In this document: piece after piece, positions 42,750 through 54,510 of the stretch
How the letters are laid out: every line of letters starts with the position of its first letter
How positions within the stretch are numbered: the stretch's first letter is position 1
From: Dongia_B soli
Lineage (GTDB): Bacteria; Pseudomonadota; Alphaproteobacteria; Dongiales; Dongiaceae
DNA length: 64,000 nt
Assembly: GCF_034044715.1 (NCBI RefSeq)
Contig: NZ_JAXCLW010000001.1
Coordinates: 372,001-436,000 of the forward strand
Direction of reading: 5' to 3'
Notes under the pieces: model-generated
What the model saw: the letters and a program-made list of their open reading frames with translations, nothing else
Told to the model about the DNA's origin: nothing
Databases searched by the model: none
Position numbers and translations under genes: made by a program

Positions 42750-42842
42750 ATGTCAACACTTGATATCGCCATCGGCGCCATCATCACCGTCGGCCTGATC
42801 GTGTACATGGGCATTGCCATGCTCTGGCCGGAAAAGCTCTGA
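42750..42842 (+). CDS. kdpF: Potassium-transporting ATPase small subunit KdpF
   Basis: A 30-residue single-helix peptide (MSTLDIAIGAIITVGLIVYM, then GIAMLWPEKL). The C-terminal L-W-P-E-K-L fits the conserved end of KdpF, which lies at the KdpA-KdpB interface and stabilises the complex. It has a strong GAGGAGGC site and precedes kdpA by 18 bases. Confidence 0.85.
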   Translation: MSTLDIAIGAIITVGLIVYMGIAMLWPEKL

Positions 42843-42860
42843 AGCGAAGGCACATCTATC

Positions 42861-44588
42861 ATGACAATCAATGGTCTTTTGCAGATCGCAGTTTTCTGCG
42901 TTCTGATCGTTGCGCTGGTCAAACCGCTGGGCGGTTACATGACCAAGGTCTTCGACGGACAGCGCACCTTCCTCTCACCGGTCCTTGTGCCGCTGGAGAA
43001 GCTCATCTATCGGATCTGTGGCGTACGCGAAAAAGAGGATCAGCATTGGCTGGTCTATGGCGTCGCCATGATGCTCTTCAACCTGGCCTGTTTCGCCTCG
43101 CTTTATGCGATCCTGCGGCTGCAGGCCTATCTGCCGTGGAATCCTCGCGGCTTCGCCGGCATGGCACCTGATCTCGCCTTCAACACGGCGATCAGCTTCA
43201 CGACCAATACCAACTGGCAGAATTACGGCGGCGAAAGCACGCTCAGCTATTTCAGCCAGATGGCGGGCCTGACGGTGCACAACTTCGTTTCCGGCGCCAC
43301 CGGCGTGGCCTTGGCCGTGGCCCTCATTCGCGGCTTCGCCCGCAAGCAGGCGCAGGCAGTCGGCAACTTCTGGGTCGATCTGACGCGTTGCACACTCTAT
43401 ATCATGCTGCCGGTCTGCTTCGTCGCAGCGTTGTTCCTGGTTTGGCAAGGCATGCCGCAGAACATGAGCGACTACGTCCAGGCCACCACCATTGAGGGTG
43501 CCCAGCAGACGATCGCCCAGGGGCCGGTTGCCTCGCAAGTCGCGATCAAGGTGTTCGGAACCAATGGCGGCGGTTTCTTCAACGCCAATGCCGCGCATCC
43601 TTACGAGAATCCGACGGCTCTGTCGAACCTATTGCAGATGGTCCTGATTTTCGCCATCGGCGCGGGCTTGACCAATGTCTTCGGCCGCATGGTCGGCAAC
43701 CAGCGGCAGGGCTGGGCGATCTTTGCCGTCATGGGGGTTCTGTTCGTTGTCGGTGCTTTGTTCTGCTACTGGGCGGAAGCCCAGGGCAACCCTGCTTATA
43801 GCAGCCTGCCGGTCGATCAGCTCGCGGGCAGCCTGCAGGCCGGCGGCAATATGGAAGGCAAGGAAGTCCGCTTCGGCACCGCCAATTCGGCGCTCTTTGC
43901 CACAGTGACTACGGCAGCTTCCTGCGGTGCGGTCAATGCCATGCATGACAGCTTCACCGCTTTGGGCGGCATGGTGCCGCTGATTAACATGCTGCTCGGC
44001 GAGGTGATCATCGGCGGTGTCGGCGCCGGTCTTTACGGCATGCTGATCTTTGCCATCATCGCCGTCTTCATCGCTGGCCTGATGGTGGGCCGCACGCCGG
44101 AATATGTCGGCAAGAAGATCGAAGCGCGTGAAGTCAAGATGGCGATGCTGGCACTGCTCTGCGTGCCGCTGGTCGTGCTTGGCTTCACCGCCACTGCGAC
44201 CATCCTGCCCTCCGCCTTGAAGAGTATTCTGAATGCCGGTCCGCACGGCTTTTCAGAAATCTTCTATCTCTTCACCTCCAGCGCGGCGAATAACGGCAGC
44301 GCGTTCGGCGGCATCACCGGCAACACGCCTTTCTACAATACGACAGGCGCCATCACGATGTTTGTCGGCCGGTTCTTCATCATCATCCCGGCCATGGCGA
44401 TCGCCGGATCGCTGGCAGCGAAGCGGCTCACCCCGCCCAGCGCCGGCACCTTCCCCACACACGGTCTACTCTTCATCGCGTTGCTGCTGGGCGTGATCGT
44501 CATCGTCGTCGGTTTGACATACTTCCCGGCCTTGGCTCTGGGTCCGGTGGTCGAGCATCTGATGATGCTGAACGGACAATTGTTCTGA
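42861..44588 (+). CDS. kdpA: Potassium-transporting ATPase KdpA (K+ channel-like subunit)
   Basis: A 575-residue KdpA with ten or more membrane helices. Selectivity-filter-like loops are visible: FTTNTNWQNYGGESTLSYFS, FGTNGGGFFNANAAHPYENP, SCGAVNAMHDSFTALGGMVP and SAANNGSAFGGITGNTPFYN. These are the four pore loops of the superfamily of K+ transporters. KdpA binds and conducts potassium, while KdpB supplies ATP hydrolysis. Length is close to the E. coli subunit (557). It is followed after 32 bases by kdpB in the same operon. Confidence 0.97.
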   Translation: MTINGLLQIAVFCVLIVALVKPLGGYMTKVFDGQRTFLSPVLVPLEKLIYRICGVREKEDQHWLVYGVAMMLFNLACFASLYAILRLQAYLPWNPRGFAGMAPDLAFNTAISFTTNTNWQNYGGESTLSYFSQMAGLTVHNFVSGATGVALAVALIRGFARKQAQAVGNFWVDLTRCTLYIMLPVCFVAALFLVWQGMPQNMSDYVQATTIEGAQQTIAQGPVASQVAIKVFGTNGGGFFNANAAHPYENPTALSNLLQMVLIFAIGAGLTNVFGRMVGNQRQGWAIFAVMGVLFVVGALFCYWAEAQGNPAYSSLPVDQLAGSLQAGGNMEGKEVRFGTANSALFATVTTAASCGAVNAMHDSFTALGGMVPLINMLLGEVIIGGVGAGLYGMLIFAIIAVFIAGLMVGRTPEYVGKKIEAREVKMAMLALLCVPLVVLGFTATATILPSALKSILNAGPHGFSEIFYLFTSSAANNGSAFGGITGNTPFYNTTGAITMFVGRFFIIIPAMAIAGSLAAKRLTPPSAGTFPTHGLLFIALLLGVIVIVVGLTYFPALALGPVVEHLMMLNGQLF

Positions 44589-44620
44589 GCCAGGCTGACA
44601 GGAAATCTCTGGAGTAAATT

Positions 44621-46675
<2,055 letters not shown>

Positions 46676-46702
46676 CCTGCTTTAGGTCTAAGGAGACCGG
46701 TT

Positions 46703-47269
46703 ATGTTATCGCAATTACGCCCCGCCATTCTGATGCTGGTGGTGATGACTGCCTTGTTGGGCATCGCCTACCCCTGGGCGGTGACCGGCATCGCACAGGT
46801 CGCCTTTTCGGATCAGGCAAATGGCAGCCTGATCGAGAAAAACGGCAAGGTGATCGGGTCCAGCCTGATCGGCCAGACATTCGCCGGCGAACGCTACTTC
46901 CATGGCCGCCCCTCGGCGGCCGGCCAAGGCTATGACGCGTCAGCCTCCAGCGGTTCCAATCTGGGTCCGACATCCAAGGCTCTGATCGATCGTATCGGCA
47001 ACAGCGTCGCCGAACTGCGGAAGGCCAACAACAAAACGGTGCCGATCGATCTCGTTACAACCTCCGGCAGTGGCCTCGATCCCGACATCACACCGGAGGC
47101 GGCCGAATACCAGATCGACCGTGTTGCACAGGCTCGCGGGCTGCCGGCCGAGCAAGTGCGGAACCTGGTGGAAAGCCAGGTCCGAGGGCGTCAACTTGGT
47201 TTCCTTGGCGAGAAACGCGTGAACGTGCTATCCCTCAATCTGGCGTTAGACGCGCTACTGACGAAGTAA
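46703..47269 (+). CDS. kdpC: Potassium-transporting ATPase subunit KdpC
   Basis: A 188-residue KdpC. One N-terminal membrane helix (about residues 6-26, ILMLVVMTALLGIAYPWAVT) is followed by a periplasmic domain with ANGSLIEKNGKVIGSSLIGQ, FHGRPSAAG, SSGSNLGPTSKALIDRI and TTSGSGLDPDITPEAAEYQI, all standard KdpC segments. It raises ATP affinity of the complex. TAAGGAGA precedes the ATG, and the kdpD start follows 28 bases after its stop. Confidence 0.96.
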   Translation: MLSQLRPAILMLVVMTALLGIAYPWAVTGIAQVAFSDQANGSLIEKNGKVIGSSLIGQTFAGERYFHGRPSAAGQGYDASASSGSNLGPTSKALIDRIGNSVAELRKANNKTVPIDLVTTSGSGLDPDITPEAAEYQIDRVAQARGLPAEQVRNLVESQVRGRQLGFLGEKRVNVLSLNLALDALLTK

Positions 47270-47297
47270 AGACGATACAAGATGAAAGCCGTCTCTG

Positions 47298-50063
47298 ATG
47301 TCAGATCCGGTTCATAAAGAGACCGAGAGACGCCCCTCGGCGGACGCGCTTCTTGCCACCAGCACCGAACGACATCAGGGGCGGCTCAAGATTTTTCTTG
47401 GAGCCGCCCCGGGCGTTGGCAAGACCTATGAAATGCTGTTGGCCGGCAAGGCAAAACAGCGTGAAGGCGTCGATGTCATCGTCGGCCTTGTCGAGACGCA
47501 TGGACGGGTGGAAACCCAGGCCTTGCTTGAGGGCCTGGAAATCCTGCCGCGCAAGGCAATTCCCTATCGCGACCGCACCTTAAGCGAGATGGACCTCGAT
47601 GCCATTCTCGCCCGCAAACCTAAATTGGTCTTGGTCGATGAGCTCGCCCATACCAACGTTCCAGGCAGCCGCCACGCCAAAAGGTATCAGGATGTTGAAG
47701 AAATCCTGTCGGCTGGCATCGACGTCTATACGACGCTCAACATTCAGCATCTGGAAAGCCTGAACGACGTCGTCGCCCAGATCACTCATGTCCGCGTACG
47801 CGAAACACTGCCGGATCACGTCATCGACCAGGCAGATGAAGTCGAGGTCATCGACCTCACACCGAAGGACCTGATCCAGCGGCTGCACGAGGGCAAGATC
47901 TATACGCGCCATGTCGCTGATCGAGCCCTCACCCATTACTTCTCCGAGGGCAATCTTACCGCCTTACGCGAGATGGCGCTTCGTCGCACGGCCCAGCGCG
48001 TCGATGAGCAGATGCTGTCCTATATGCAGGCCCATGCCATTCATGGTCCCTGGGCAGCCGGTGAGCGAATCGTCGTGTGCATCAATGAGCACCCGAGCTC
48101 GCTCAGCCTGGTCCGCCACGCACGGCGCGCAGCCGATCGCATGCAGGCGAAATGGGAAGCGATCTATATTGAAACGACACGTCATCAATCGCTATCCGAA
48201 GCGGATCGTGATCGTATCGCAAGCGCACTGCGGCTGGCCGAACATCTTGGCGGCAGCGCTGTCACCATTCCTGGACGGCACATCGCCAGCGACCTCATCG
48301 ATTATGCGCGACAAAACAATGTCACCCAGATCATCATCGGCAAGTCCCGGCGCTCGCGCTGGTTCGAAATGCTGCATGGTTCCGTGGTACATGACCTGGT
48401 GCGTCGTTCCGGCAATATCGGCGTTCACGTCGTCACCGGCGAGAGCGCGATGGATCGCACCATTGAAAAGGCGGAGGGTGGTCGAGCGACCAATGTCGCA
48501 CCCGCTACATCGGTGGTCAGTTTCACGCCCTATCTCGTCAGCACGGCGATGGTGGCATTGGTGGTCGCGATCGGTTTTCCGATCAATGAACGTATCAGCC
48601 TGCCGAATATCTCGATGGTCTTCCTGGCAGCCGTGTTGTTCAGCGCCATCCGCTATGGCCTGTGGCCCTCGCTGTTTGCCTCGCTGCTCAGCACGCTTGC
48701 CTATAATTTTTTCTTCCTCCGCCCGCTCTTCACGCTGACGGTTTCCGATCCGTCGAATATTGTCGCCCTCATCTTCTTCCTGATCGTTGCCGTGCTGATC
48801 AGCCAACTCGCAGCCCGGGTGCGGTTGGAAGTGAAAGCCTCGCGCCAACGGGCTGCTTCAACAGCGGCGCTATATGGTTTCAGCCGCAAGATCGCGGCGA
48901 TCGGCGAGATGGATGATTTGCTCTGGGCAACGGCCCACCAGATCGCGTCGATGTTGAAGCTGCATGTCATCCTGCTCCTGCCGGAGGAAGGCGTCCTGCA
49001 GGTCCGCGCGGGATATCCGCCGGAGGATGAATTGAACGAGGCCGATCTGGCGGCCGCCACCTGGGCCTGGACACAGGGCAAGCCAGCCGGACGCGATGCC
49101 GAAACCCTGCCTGGCGCGCGCCGCCTGTTCCTCCCCTTGCGGACCGAACGTGGGCTGGTCGGCGTCATGGGTATCGACCGGGAACAGGCTGGTCCACTGC
49201 TGACGCCCGATGAACGGCGGCTCCTGGATGCAATCAGCGATCAGGCCGCCATTGCCATCGAGCGCATCAATCTGGCGACCGATATCGATCAGGCACGGGT
49301 GATCGCCGAGACGGAACGCCTGCGGTCGGCGCTGCTCACCTCGATCTCGCACGATCTACGCACGCCCCTCTCCTCGATCATCGGGTCGGTTACCAGCCTG
49401 CGTTCCTTCGGCAAAAGCTTTGATGGCGAAACCCGGGACGAATTGCTGTTGACCATCCAGGAGGAAGCGGAACGGCTCAATCGCTTCGTCGGCAATATTC
49501 TCGATATGACGAAACTGGAATCCGGCTCGCTCCGGCCCAAGGACGGGCCGGTCGATCCGGAAGACACGATCTTTGCGGCGACCAGGGCTGCGTCACGCCT
49601 ATTGACGCATCATCGCCTGGTTCTCGAGATCGCGCCGGATTTGCCGCTGCTACGCCTGGATTCCATCCTGTTCGGCCAGGTCTTGTTCAACCTGCTGGAT
49701 AACGCCGCGAAATACGCGCCGCATGGTACCGCCATCACCATAAGGGCGCAGCTGAGCGACGACAATCTGCGCATCCAGGTCATGGATGAAGGTCCAGGCA
49801 TCCCGCCCCAGGATCTTGAGCGCATTTTCGATAAGTTCTTTCGCGTTCATGGGGGCGATCGCCGGCGGGCGGGAACCGGCCTCGGCCTGGCGATCTGCCG
49901 CGGTTTCGTCGAGGCGATGGGCGGGCAGATATTCGCCGAGAATCGACCGGACCGGAGCGGTGCTTGTATCATCATCGCTTTCCCCGGCAAATTAACCGTA
50001 TCACGCAGCGAAATCGACCAACTGACAGATGAGCAACGAGACACGTATTCTGATCGTCGATGA
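47298..50063 (+). CDS. kdpD: Sensor histidine kinase KdpD
   Basis: A 921-residue KdpD. The N-terminal KdpD domain has a Walker A-like GAAPGVGKTYEML at about residues 34-46 and VDELAHTNVPGSRH. A universal-stress-protein-like domain follows (ERIVVCINEHPSSLSLVRHA). Four membrane helices (about 405-500, DUF4118) precede a GAF domain, the HisKA box SISHDLRTPLSSIIGSVTSL with His near 684, and the ATPase boxes (VMDEGPGIPPQD, GTGLGLAICRGF). It senses potassium limitation or ionic stress and phosphorylates KdpE. Its 3' end overlaps kdpE by 35 bases. Confidence 0.96.
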   Translation: MSDPVHKETERRPSADALLATSTERHQGRLKIFLGAAPGVGKTYEMLLAGKAKQREGVDVIVGLVETHGRVETQALLEGLEILPRKAIPYRDRTLSEMDLDAILARKPKLVLVDELAHTNVPGSRHAKRYQDVEEILSAGIDVYTTLNIQHLESLNDVVAQITHVRVRETLPDHVIDQADEVEVIDLTPKDLIQRLHEGKIYTRHVADRALTHYFSEGNLTALREMALRRTAQRVDEQMLSYMQAHAIHGPWAAGERIVVCINEHPSSLSLVRHARRAADRMQAKWEAIYIETTRHQSLSEADRDRIASALRLAEHLGGSAVTIPGRHIASDLIDYARQNNVTQIIIGKSRRSRWFEMLHGSVVHDLVRRSGNIGVHVVTGESAMDRTIEKAEGGRATNVAPATSVVSFTPYLVSTAMVALVVAIGFPINERISLPNISMVFLAAVLFSAIRYGLWPSLFASLLSTLAYNFFFLRPLFTLTVSDPSNIVALIFFLIVAVLISQLAARVRLEVKASRQRAASTAALYGFSRKIAAIGEMDDLLWATAHQIASMLKLHVILLLPEEGVLQVRAGYPPEDELNEADLAAATWAWTQGKPAGRDAETLPGARRLFLPLRTERGLVGVMGIDREQAGPLLTPDERRLLDAISDQAAIAIERINLATDIDQARVIAETERLRSALLTSISHDLRTPLSSIIGSVTSLRSFGKSFDGETRDELLLTIQEEAERLNRFVGNILDMTKLESGSLRPKDGPVDPEDTIFAATRAASRLLTHHRLVLEIAPDLPLLRLDSILFGQVLFNLLDNAAKYAPHGTAITIRAQLSDDNLRIQVMDEGPGIPPQDLERIFDKFFRVHGGDRRRAGTGLGLAICRGFVEAMGGQIFAENRPDRSGACIIIAFPGKLTVSRSEIDQLTDEQRDTYSDRR

Positions 50064-50733
50064 CGAACCGGCCATTCGCCGTTTCCTCCGCAGTTCGCTC
50101 ATCGCGGCGGGTTTCGCGGTGGAACAGGCGGAGACGGGGGCCGACGCATTGACCCTGAACCGCCAGATGAAACCTGATCTGGTGATCCTCGATCTTGGCC
50201 TTCCGGATCTCGATGGATTGGATGTGATCCGGCAGTTGCGCGCCACCTCTTCCGTGCCGATCATCGTTCTCTCGGTCCGCAACGACGAATCCGGCAAGGT
50301 CGTGGCACTGGATAACGGTGCCGACGATTATGTAACGAAGCCCTTCGGGGTTGAGGAGATGCTGGCCCGTATCCGTGCGGCCTTGCGCCACCGTCTCCAG
50401 GAACAGGGCCATGGACCGGTTTTTCAGAACGGCGATCTGAGCATCGACTTCCTCCAGCGCAGCGTCAAATTGCGCGGCAATGAACTGCGATTATCGCGGC
50501 GGGAATACGATCTCCTGCGTTTCCTGGCGGAGCATGCCGGCAAGGTCATCACCCACCAGCAACTCCTGACAGCGGTCTGGGGTGAGGCCCATCGCAACGA
50601 CGTCGAATATCTCCGCGTCTATGTCCGGCAATTGCGTCAGAAGCTGGAAGACGACCCGCAGCAACCGGCCTATTTGCAGACCGAGCCCGGCGTTGGTTAT
50701 CGCCTGCGTCTTCTCGAACCGACCGCATCCTGA
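50029..50733 (+). CDS. kdpE: Response regulator KdpE
   Basis: A 234-residue OmpR/PhoB-type regulator. The receiver domain has acidic residues in ILIVDDEPAI, the phospho-acceptor Asp near 54 in LVILDLGLPDLDGLDV, and the Lys in DDYVTKPFGVEEML. The C-terminal winged helix contains LSRREYDLLRFLAEHAGKVI and VEYLRVYVRQLRQKLEDDPQ. It is expected to activate the kdp promoter and probably binds the T-rich array at 42514-42588. The start lies within the 3' end of kdpD, so the two are translationally coupled. Confidence 0.96.
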   Translation: MSNETRILIVDDEPAIRRFLRSSLIAAGFAVEQAETGADALTLNRQMKPDLVILDLGLPDLDGLDVIRQLRATSSVPIIVLSVRNDESGKVVALDNGADDYVTKPFGVEEMLARIRAALRHRLQEQGHGPVFQNGDLSIDFLQRSVKLRGNELRLSRREYDLLRFLAEHAGKVITHQQLLTAVWGEAHRNDVEYLRVYVRQLRQKLEDDPQQPAYLQTEPGVGYRLRLLEPTAS

Positions 50734-50777
50734 AAGGCCCGCGCACAGCTTCGCCAAGCCGCAGGCCGTAGGCCTTT
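50733..50777 (+). terminator. Possible weak terminator after kdpE
   Basis: AAAGGCC (50733-50739) and GGCCTTT (50771-50777) are complementary and lie just after the kdpE stop, but the loop is 31 bases and no T-run beyond the stem is present. The rest of the 210-base gap to the autotransporter gene is AT-rich and probably holds its promoter. Confidence 0.3.
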
Positions 50778-50944
50778 ATATGAATATTCGCTTATATCCC
50801 TCCGCCTTCAGGGTATTAAATCCTGCTCGACAGCTAAACCTCACATTTTAAGGCGCACAGAGATACTTTGAATCCGACATAAATCCGCAATTAGGACTTT
50901 GTATGTTCCCCCACCTTTTTAACTAAAATTTAAGCAGGTAGGGC

Positions 50945-53900
50945 ATGCTTGAACTTCTCTCAACATCGAGTCGAATTGCGCTTTCTCTCTTTATTATCGC
51001 CGTGCCCTCATTGGCGCTGGCGGATGATTTTTCCCTGACCACGGATTCCACCACCAGCCAGACGATCACCGGCGACGAAACAGGAACGGTCGGCAAGGGC
51101 GTCACGCTCTCCGTCGACGCGGACAGCGACAGCGAGACGGCAGTCACCTGGGATGACGGCACATCTGGAAAAGTGACCCTCACCAATAACGGGACCATCC
51201 AGTCCAAGACCGATCGCGCTTTCGATACCTCCAGCGGCGGCGGCGCGGATTATTCGATCGATCTCACCAATAACGGCTCGATTATCGGCTTCGACGATTC
51301 GATCCGAATCAAGTTCGACATCGCAGGCATGATCACGCTGGTGAACAGCGGCACGATTGCCTCCAATGGCGGCGGAGATGCGGGCCAGGCGATCGATTTC
51401 GGCTCGTTGCTCGAGAGCAACGGCTCGGTCAGCATCACCAATAAGGCCGGCGGCGTCATCAGCTCCGACGGCAACGATGCCATCGCCATTGGCGACACCG
51501 CCACACTGAACCTGACCAATGCGGGTAAAATTCTCGCCATCAATGAAGACCAGGATGTCCGCGGCATCGACATCTCCAATGATGATGCGGTTGGCAAGAC
51601 ACGAAACGTTTCGATTCTGAACGACACAACCGGGCTGATCCATTCGGACGATGACGCCGTCCGGATCGATTTCGACGTCAATGGCGGCACCGTCACGCTG
51701 GAGAATCGTGGCACCATCATTTCGGAATTCGGCCAAGCCGTTGACTTCAATGCGCTAGCGAATGATGCCGGCACCGGAGCAGGTACGGGCACAACCACGA
51801 TCAACATCATCAACACCGCAACCGGCATCATTCAGGCCAATAATGCCGACGGCATCCGTCCGGGACAGAGCACCACGGTCACCAATTACGGTCATATCAC
51901 CGCAACGAATAGCGACATCAACGAGTCGAGCGATGCCGTCGATTTCCAGGATTTCAGCGGCACGGTCATCAATAAAAGCGGCGGCGTGATTGACGGTTTA
52001 CATGCCGGCGTCACCGGTGCCCAAGTCAATACGCTCAACGAGAAGGGCGGCACGATTATCGGCCGCAACGGTTCGGGCGTGAATGTCGACGGCAACGGCA
52101 CGGTCGTCAATTACGGCACCATTTCCGGCAACTTCATCGCAGGTGCTGAAGACGGCGATGGCGATGGCGTCGATATTGACGGCGAGATGGGTGCCAATGA
52201 CGTCACTGTCAAAAACTACGGACTTATTGAAGCAAAAGGGGCCACCGGCGTTCATGACGGAAACCCCACCGACATCAATATCGCCGATGGCGTCGCTTTC
52301 GGCGGCGGCAACCTTTACAATGCCGCCGGGGCCGTCATCCGCAGCGCCCAGCGCGGCGTGTTCGTCGATGACAGCAACGGCGGTGCTGCTTTCGGCGTGA
52401 CGAAGATTACGAATCTCGGCACGATCGAAGCCGGCACAGATGGCATCACGCTGGTCGGTTCCCTGGATGATACCATTATCAATGGCGGGCTCATCACTGC
52501 CGGCAGCGGCATGGCCATCGATATGGGCGGGGGCAACGACACGCTCGAGATCATCGCCGGCTCACGCATCGTCGGCTCGGTCGATGGTGGCGACGATACC
52601 GATACCGTCATCCTCGAAGGCGGAAACGGTACCTTCGACGCACCGCTCAATTTCGAAGTGCTCGAAGCGAAAAGCGGCACCTGGACACTGAACGGCGCGC
52701 AGAGCTACAGCAACGGTATGACGGTCGATGATACGGCCACCCTCGTCGCGACCGGCCCGCTCACTGGCGATCTGACCGTCAAGGACGGCGGCAGCTTCGG
52801 CCAGGGCGGCACGACGGCAGCGGGCTCTACGCTCGATGTCGACGGCAATGTGACTTTCGACAGCGGCGCCACCTATAAAGCACGCATCAGTGCGGCCGGT
52901 GACAGCGATCTTCTGCACACCACCGGCGCCGCCAATCTCGACGGCCATCTCGTCCTGTCCACCGCGGGCGGCGTCAAGGTTGGCGGTACTTATACCATCG
53001 TCGCCGCGGATGGCGGTATCACAGGCGATTTCGCCGATGTTACCTCCAGTGCGCCGCGCCTGAAATTCACGATGACGCCGAACGGCAACAACAGCCTCGA
53101 GGTCCAGGCCGAACTCAGCGGCGTGACCTTCGATGACCTGTCGGATGGCGGCCATAACCAGCAGGAGGTTGCTGATGCTCTCGACAAAGCATCGGATGCC
53201 GGCGTCGATGCACCGCTACTCGCTACACTGAACGGTCTCGACGCACATTCGCTATCCAAAGCCATGGACAGCCTGACCGGCGAATCGCATTCGTCCTTGA
53301 CCAATGTCTCGATGGAAACCGCCGGCCAGTTCGGCCAAGCGATCAGCGGCCGGATCGGTACGGTACGCTCTGGCAATCCGCAGACGGCCTCGCTGGCCAA
53401 TTCCTTCACCGGGCTGCAACTCGCCGCCCGTAATCTCGGCAGCGATTTGGACAGTGAACTGGCTGCCCTGCCGGTCTCGGTGGCAGATGCTTCGGGCAAT
53501 GCTCATCCGGCCATCAGCAATGATTTCTGGTTGCGCGGCTATGGCACGTTCGGCAGTCAGGACGGCGATTCAAATACCGCAGGCTACAATTATTCGACCG
53601 GTGGCATCGCCGCCGGCTACGATCATCACCTGACCGAGAACCTGCTAGGCGGCATCAGTATCGGCTATTCCCGGACGACCGCCAATTTCGACGACAGCAG
53701 CGACGATGCCAAGATCGATTCTTACGACATCGGCCTCTATAGCAGCTACGATACCGGTTCCTTCTATGTGGACGGCATCGTCAATTACAGCTATCTGCGC
53801 AACAAGGCGGACCGCGATATCGTATTGGGCGCTACCACGGATCATGCGAAATCCGATTACAGCGGCAACCGCATCTTGCTTACGGCGAAGCGGGTTACGT

Positions 53901-54348
53901 CCTGAGACTGGGCGAGGCTTCGCTGCAGCCCCTGGCCTCGCTGCAATATACCTGGCTGCGCCAGGATAGTTTCAAGGAACATGGCGCCGGCGGTGCCGAT
54001 CTGGCGGCCGATGCCTCGACCATGAACAGCCTGAAGAGTGGTCTCGGCTTGCGCATCTCGCAGCAGTTCCAGACCGGCGAGCATACGTTCTTCGTGCCGG
54101 AACTGCGGGCCCGCTGGATGCATGAGTTCCTCGATACGCAATCCAGCATCAGTACGGAACTGTCCGGCCTGACCGGCAGCGATTTCACCGTCAAGGGTAT
54201 CGACAGCGCGCGAAATGGTGCACTTGTCGGCGCTGGCTTCACGTCGGATATCTCCGGTGCTGTGGCTATGATGGCGGACTACGACGCCTTCGTCAGTGCC
54301 GACCAGACGGTTCACAACATCTCCGGCGGCTTCAAGATCAAGTGGTAA
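50945..54348 (+). pseudogene. Autotransporter adhesin interrupted by a frameshift in the beta-barrel domain
   Basis: The first frame (50945-53905) gives 986 residues: signal peptide (IALSLFIIAVPSLALADDFS), a passenger of repeated Asn-x-Gly-Thr-Ile units (NNGTIQSKTD, NSGTIASNG, NRGTIISEFG, NLGTIEAGTD) typical of a beta-helix, and the start of an autotransporter barrel (NDFWLRGYGTFGSQDGDSNT). The frame ends at a TGA after only part of the barrel. The remaining strands continue in another frame from about 53878 (AYGEAGYVLRLGEASLQPLA) to 54348, ending GGFKIKW with a terminal aromatic residue as barrels require. Adding one base near 53878 would restore a single protein of about 1,130 residues. Either the gene is inactive, phase-variable, or the sequence has an error there. 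Confidence 0.85.
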
Positions 54349-54402
54349 GCCAGGTGAACCTATCCAGCCGGTTACGAGCGTAGCCAGAAAATGACGTAAG
54401 TT

Positions 54403-54443
54403 GATGGCCGGGACGAACTTCCATCGTTTCGGCCATCGCTTTT
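54403..54443 (+). terminator. Rho-independent terminator after the autotransporter gene
   Basis: GATGGCCG (54403-54410) and CGGCCATC (54430-54437) form a perfect 8-bp stem with a 19-base loop, followed by GCTTTTG. It lies 55 bases after the end of the restored autotransporter frame and before the FUSC gene, which fits the reading that 50945-54348 is one gene. Confidence 0.7.
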
Positions 54444-54510
54444 GTTATCGCCATAACCCGTGATAGGGTACCGTTCCTGACCGACATATCCCAGGAAGGC
54501 CTCCGGAAGC

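Noticed and set aside
52000..52600. Repetitive codons in the autotransporter passenger looked like a tandem DNA repeat
   Set aside because: The repeats are at protein level (Asn-x-Gly-Thr-Ile beta-helix rungs) with divergent DNA; no CRISPR or satellite structure.
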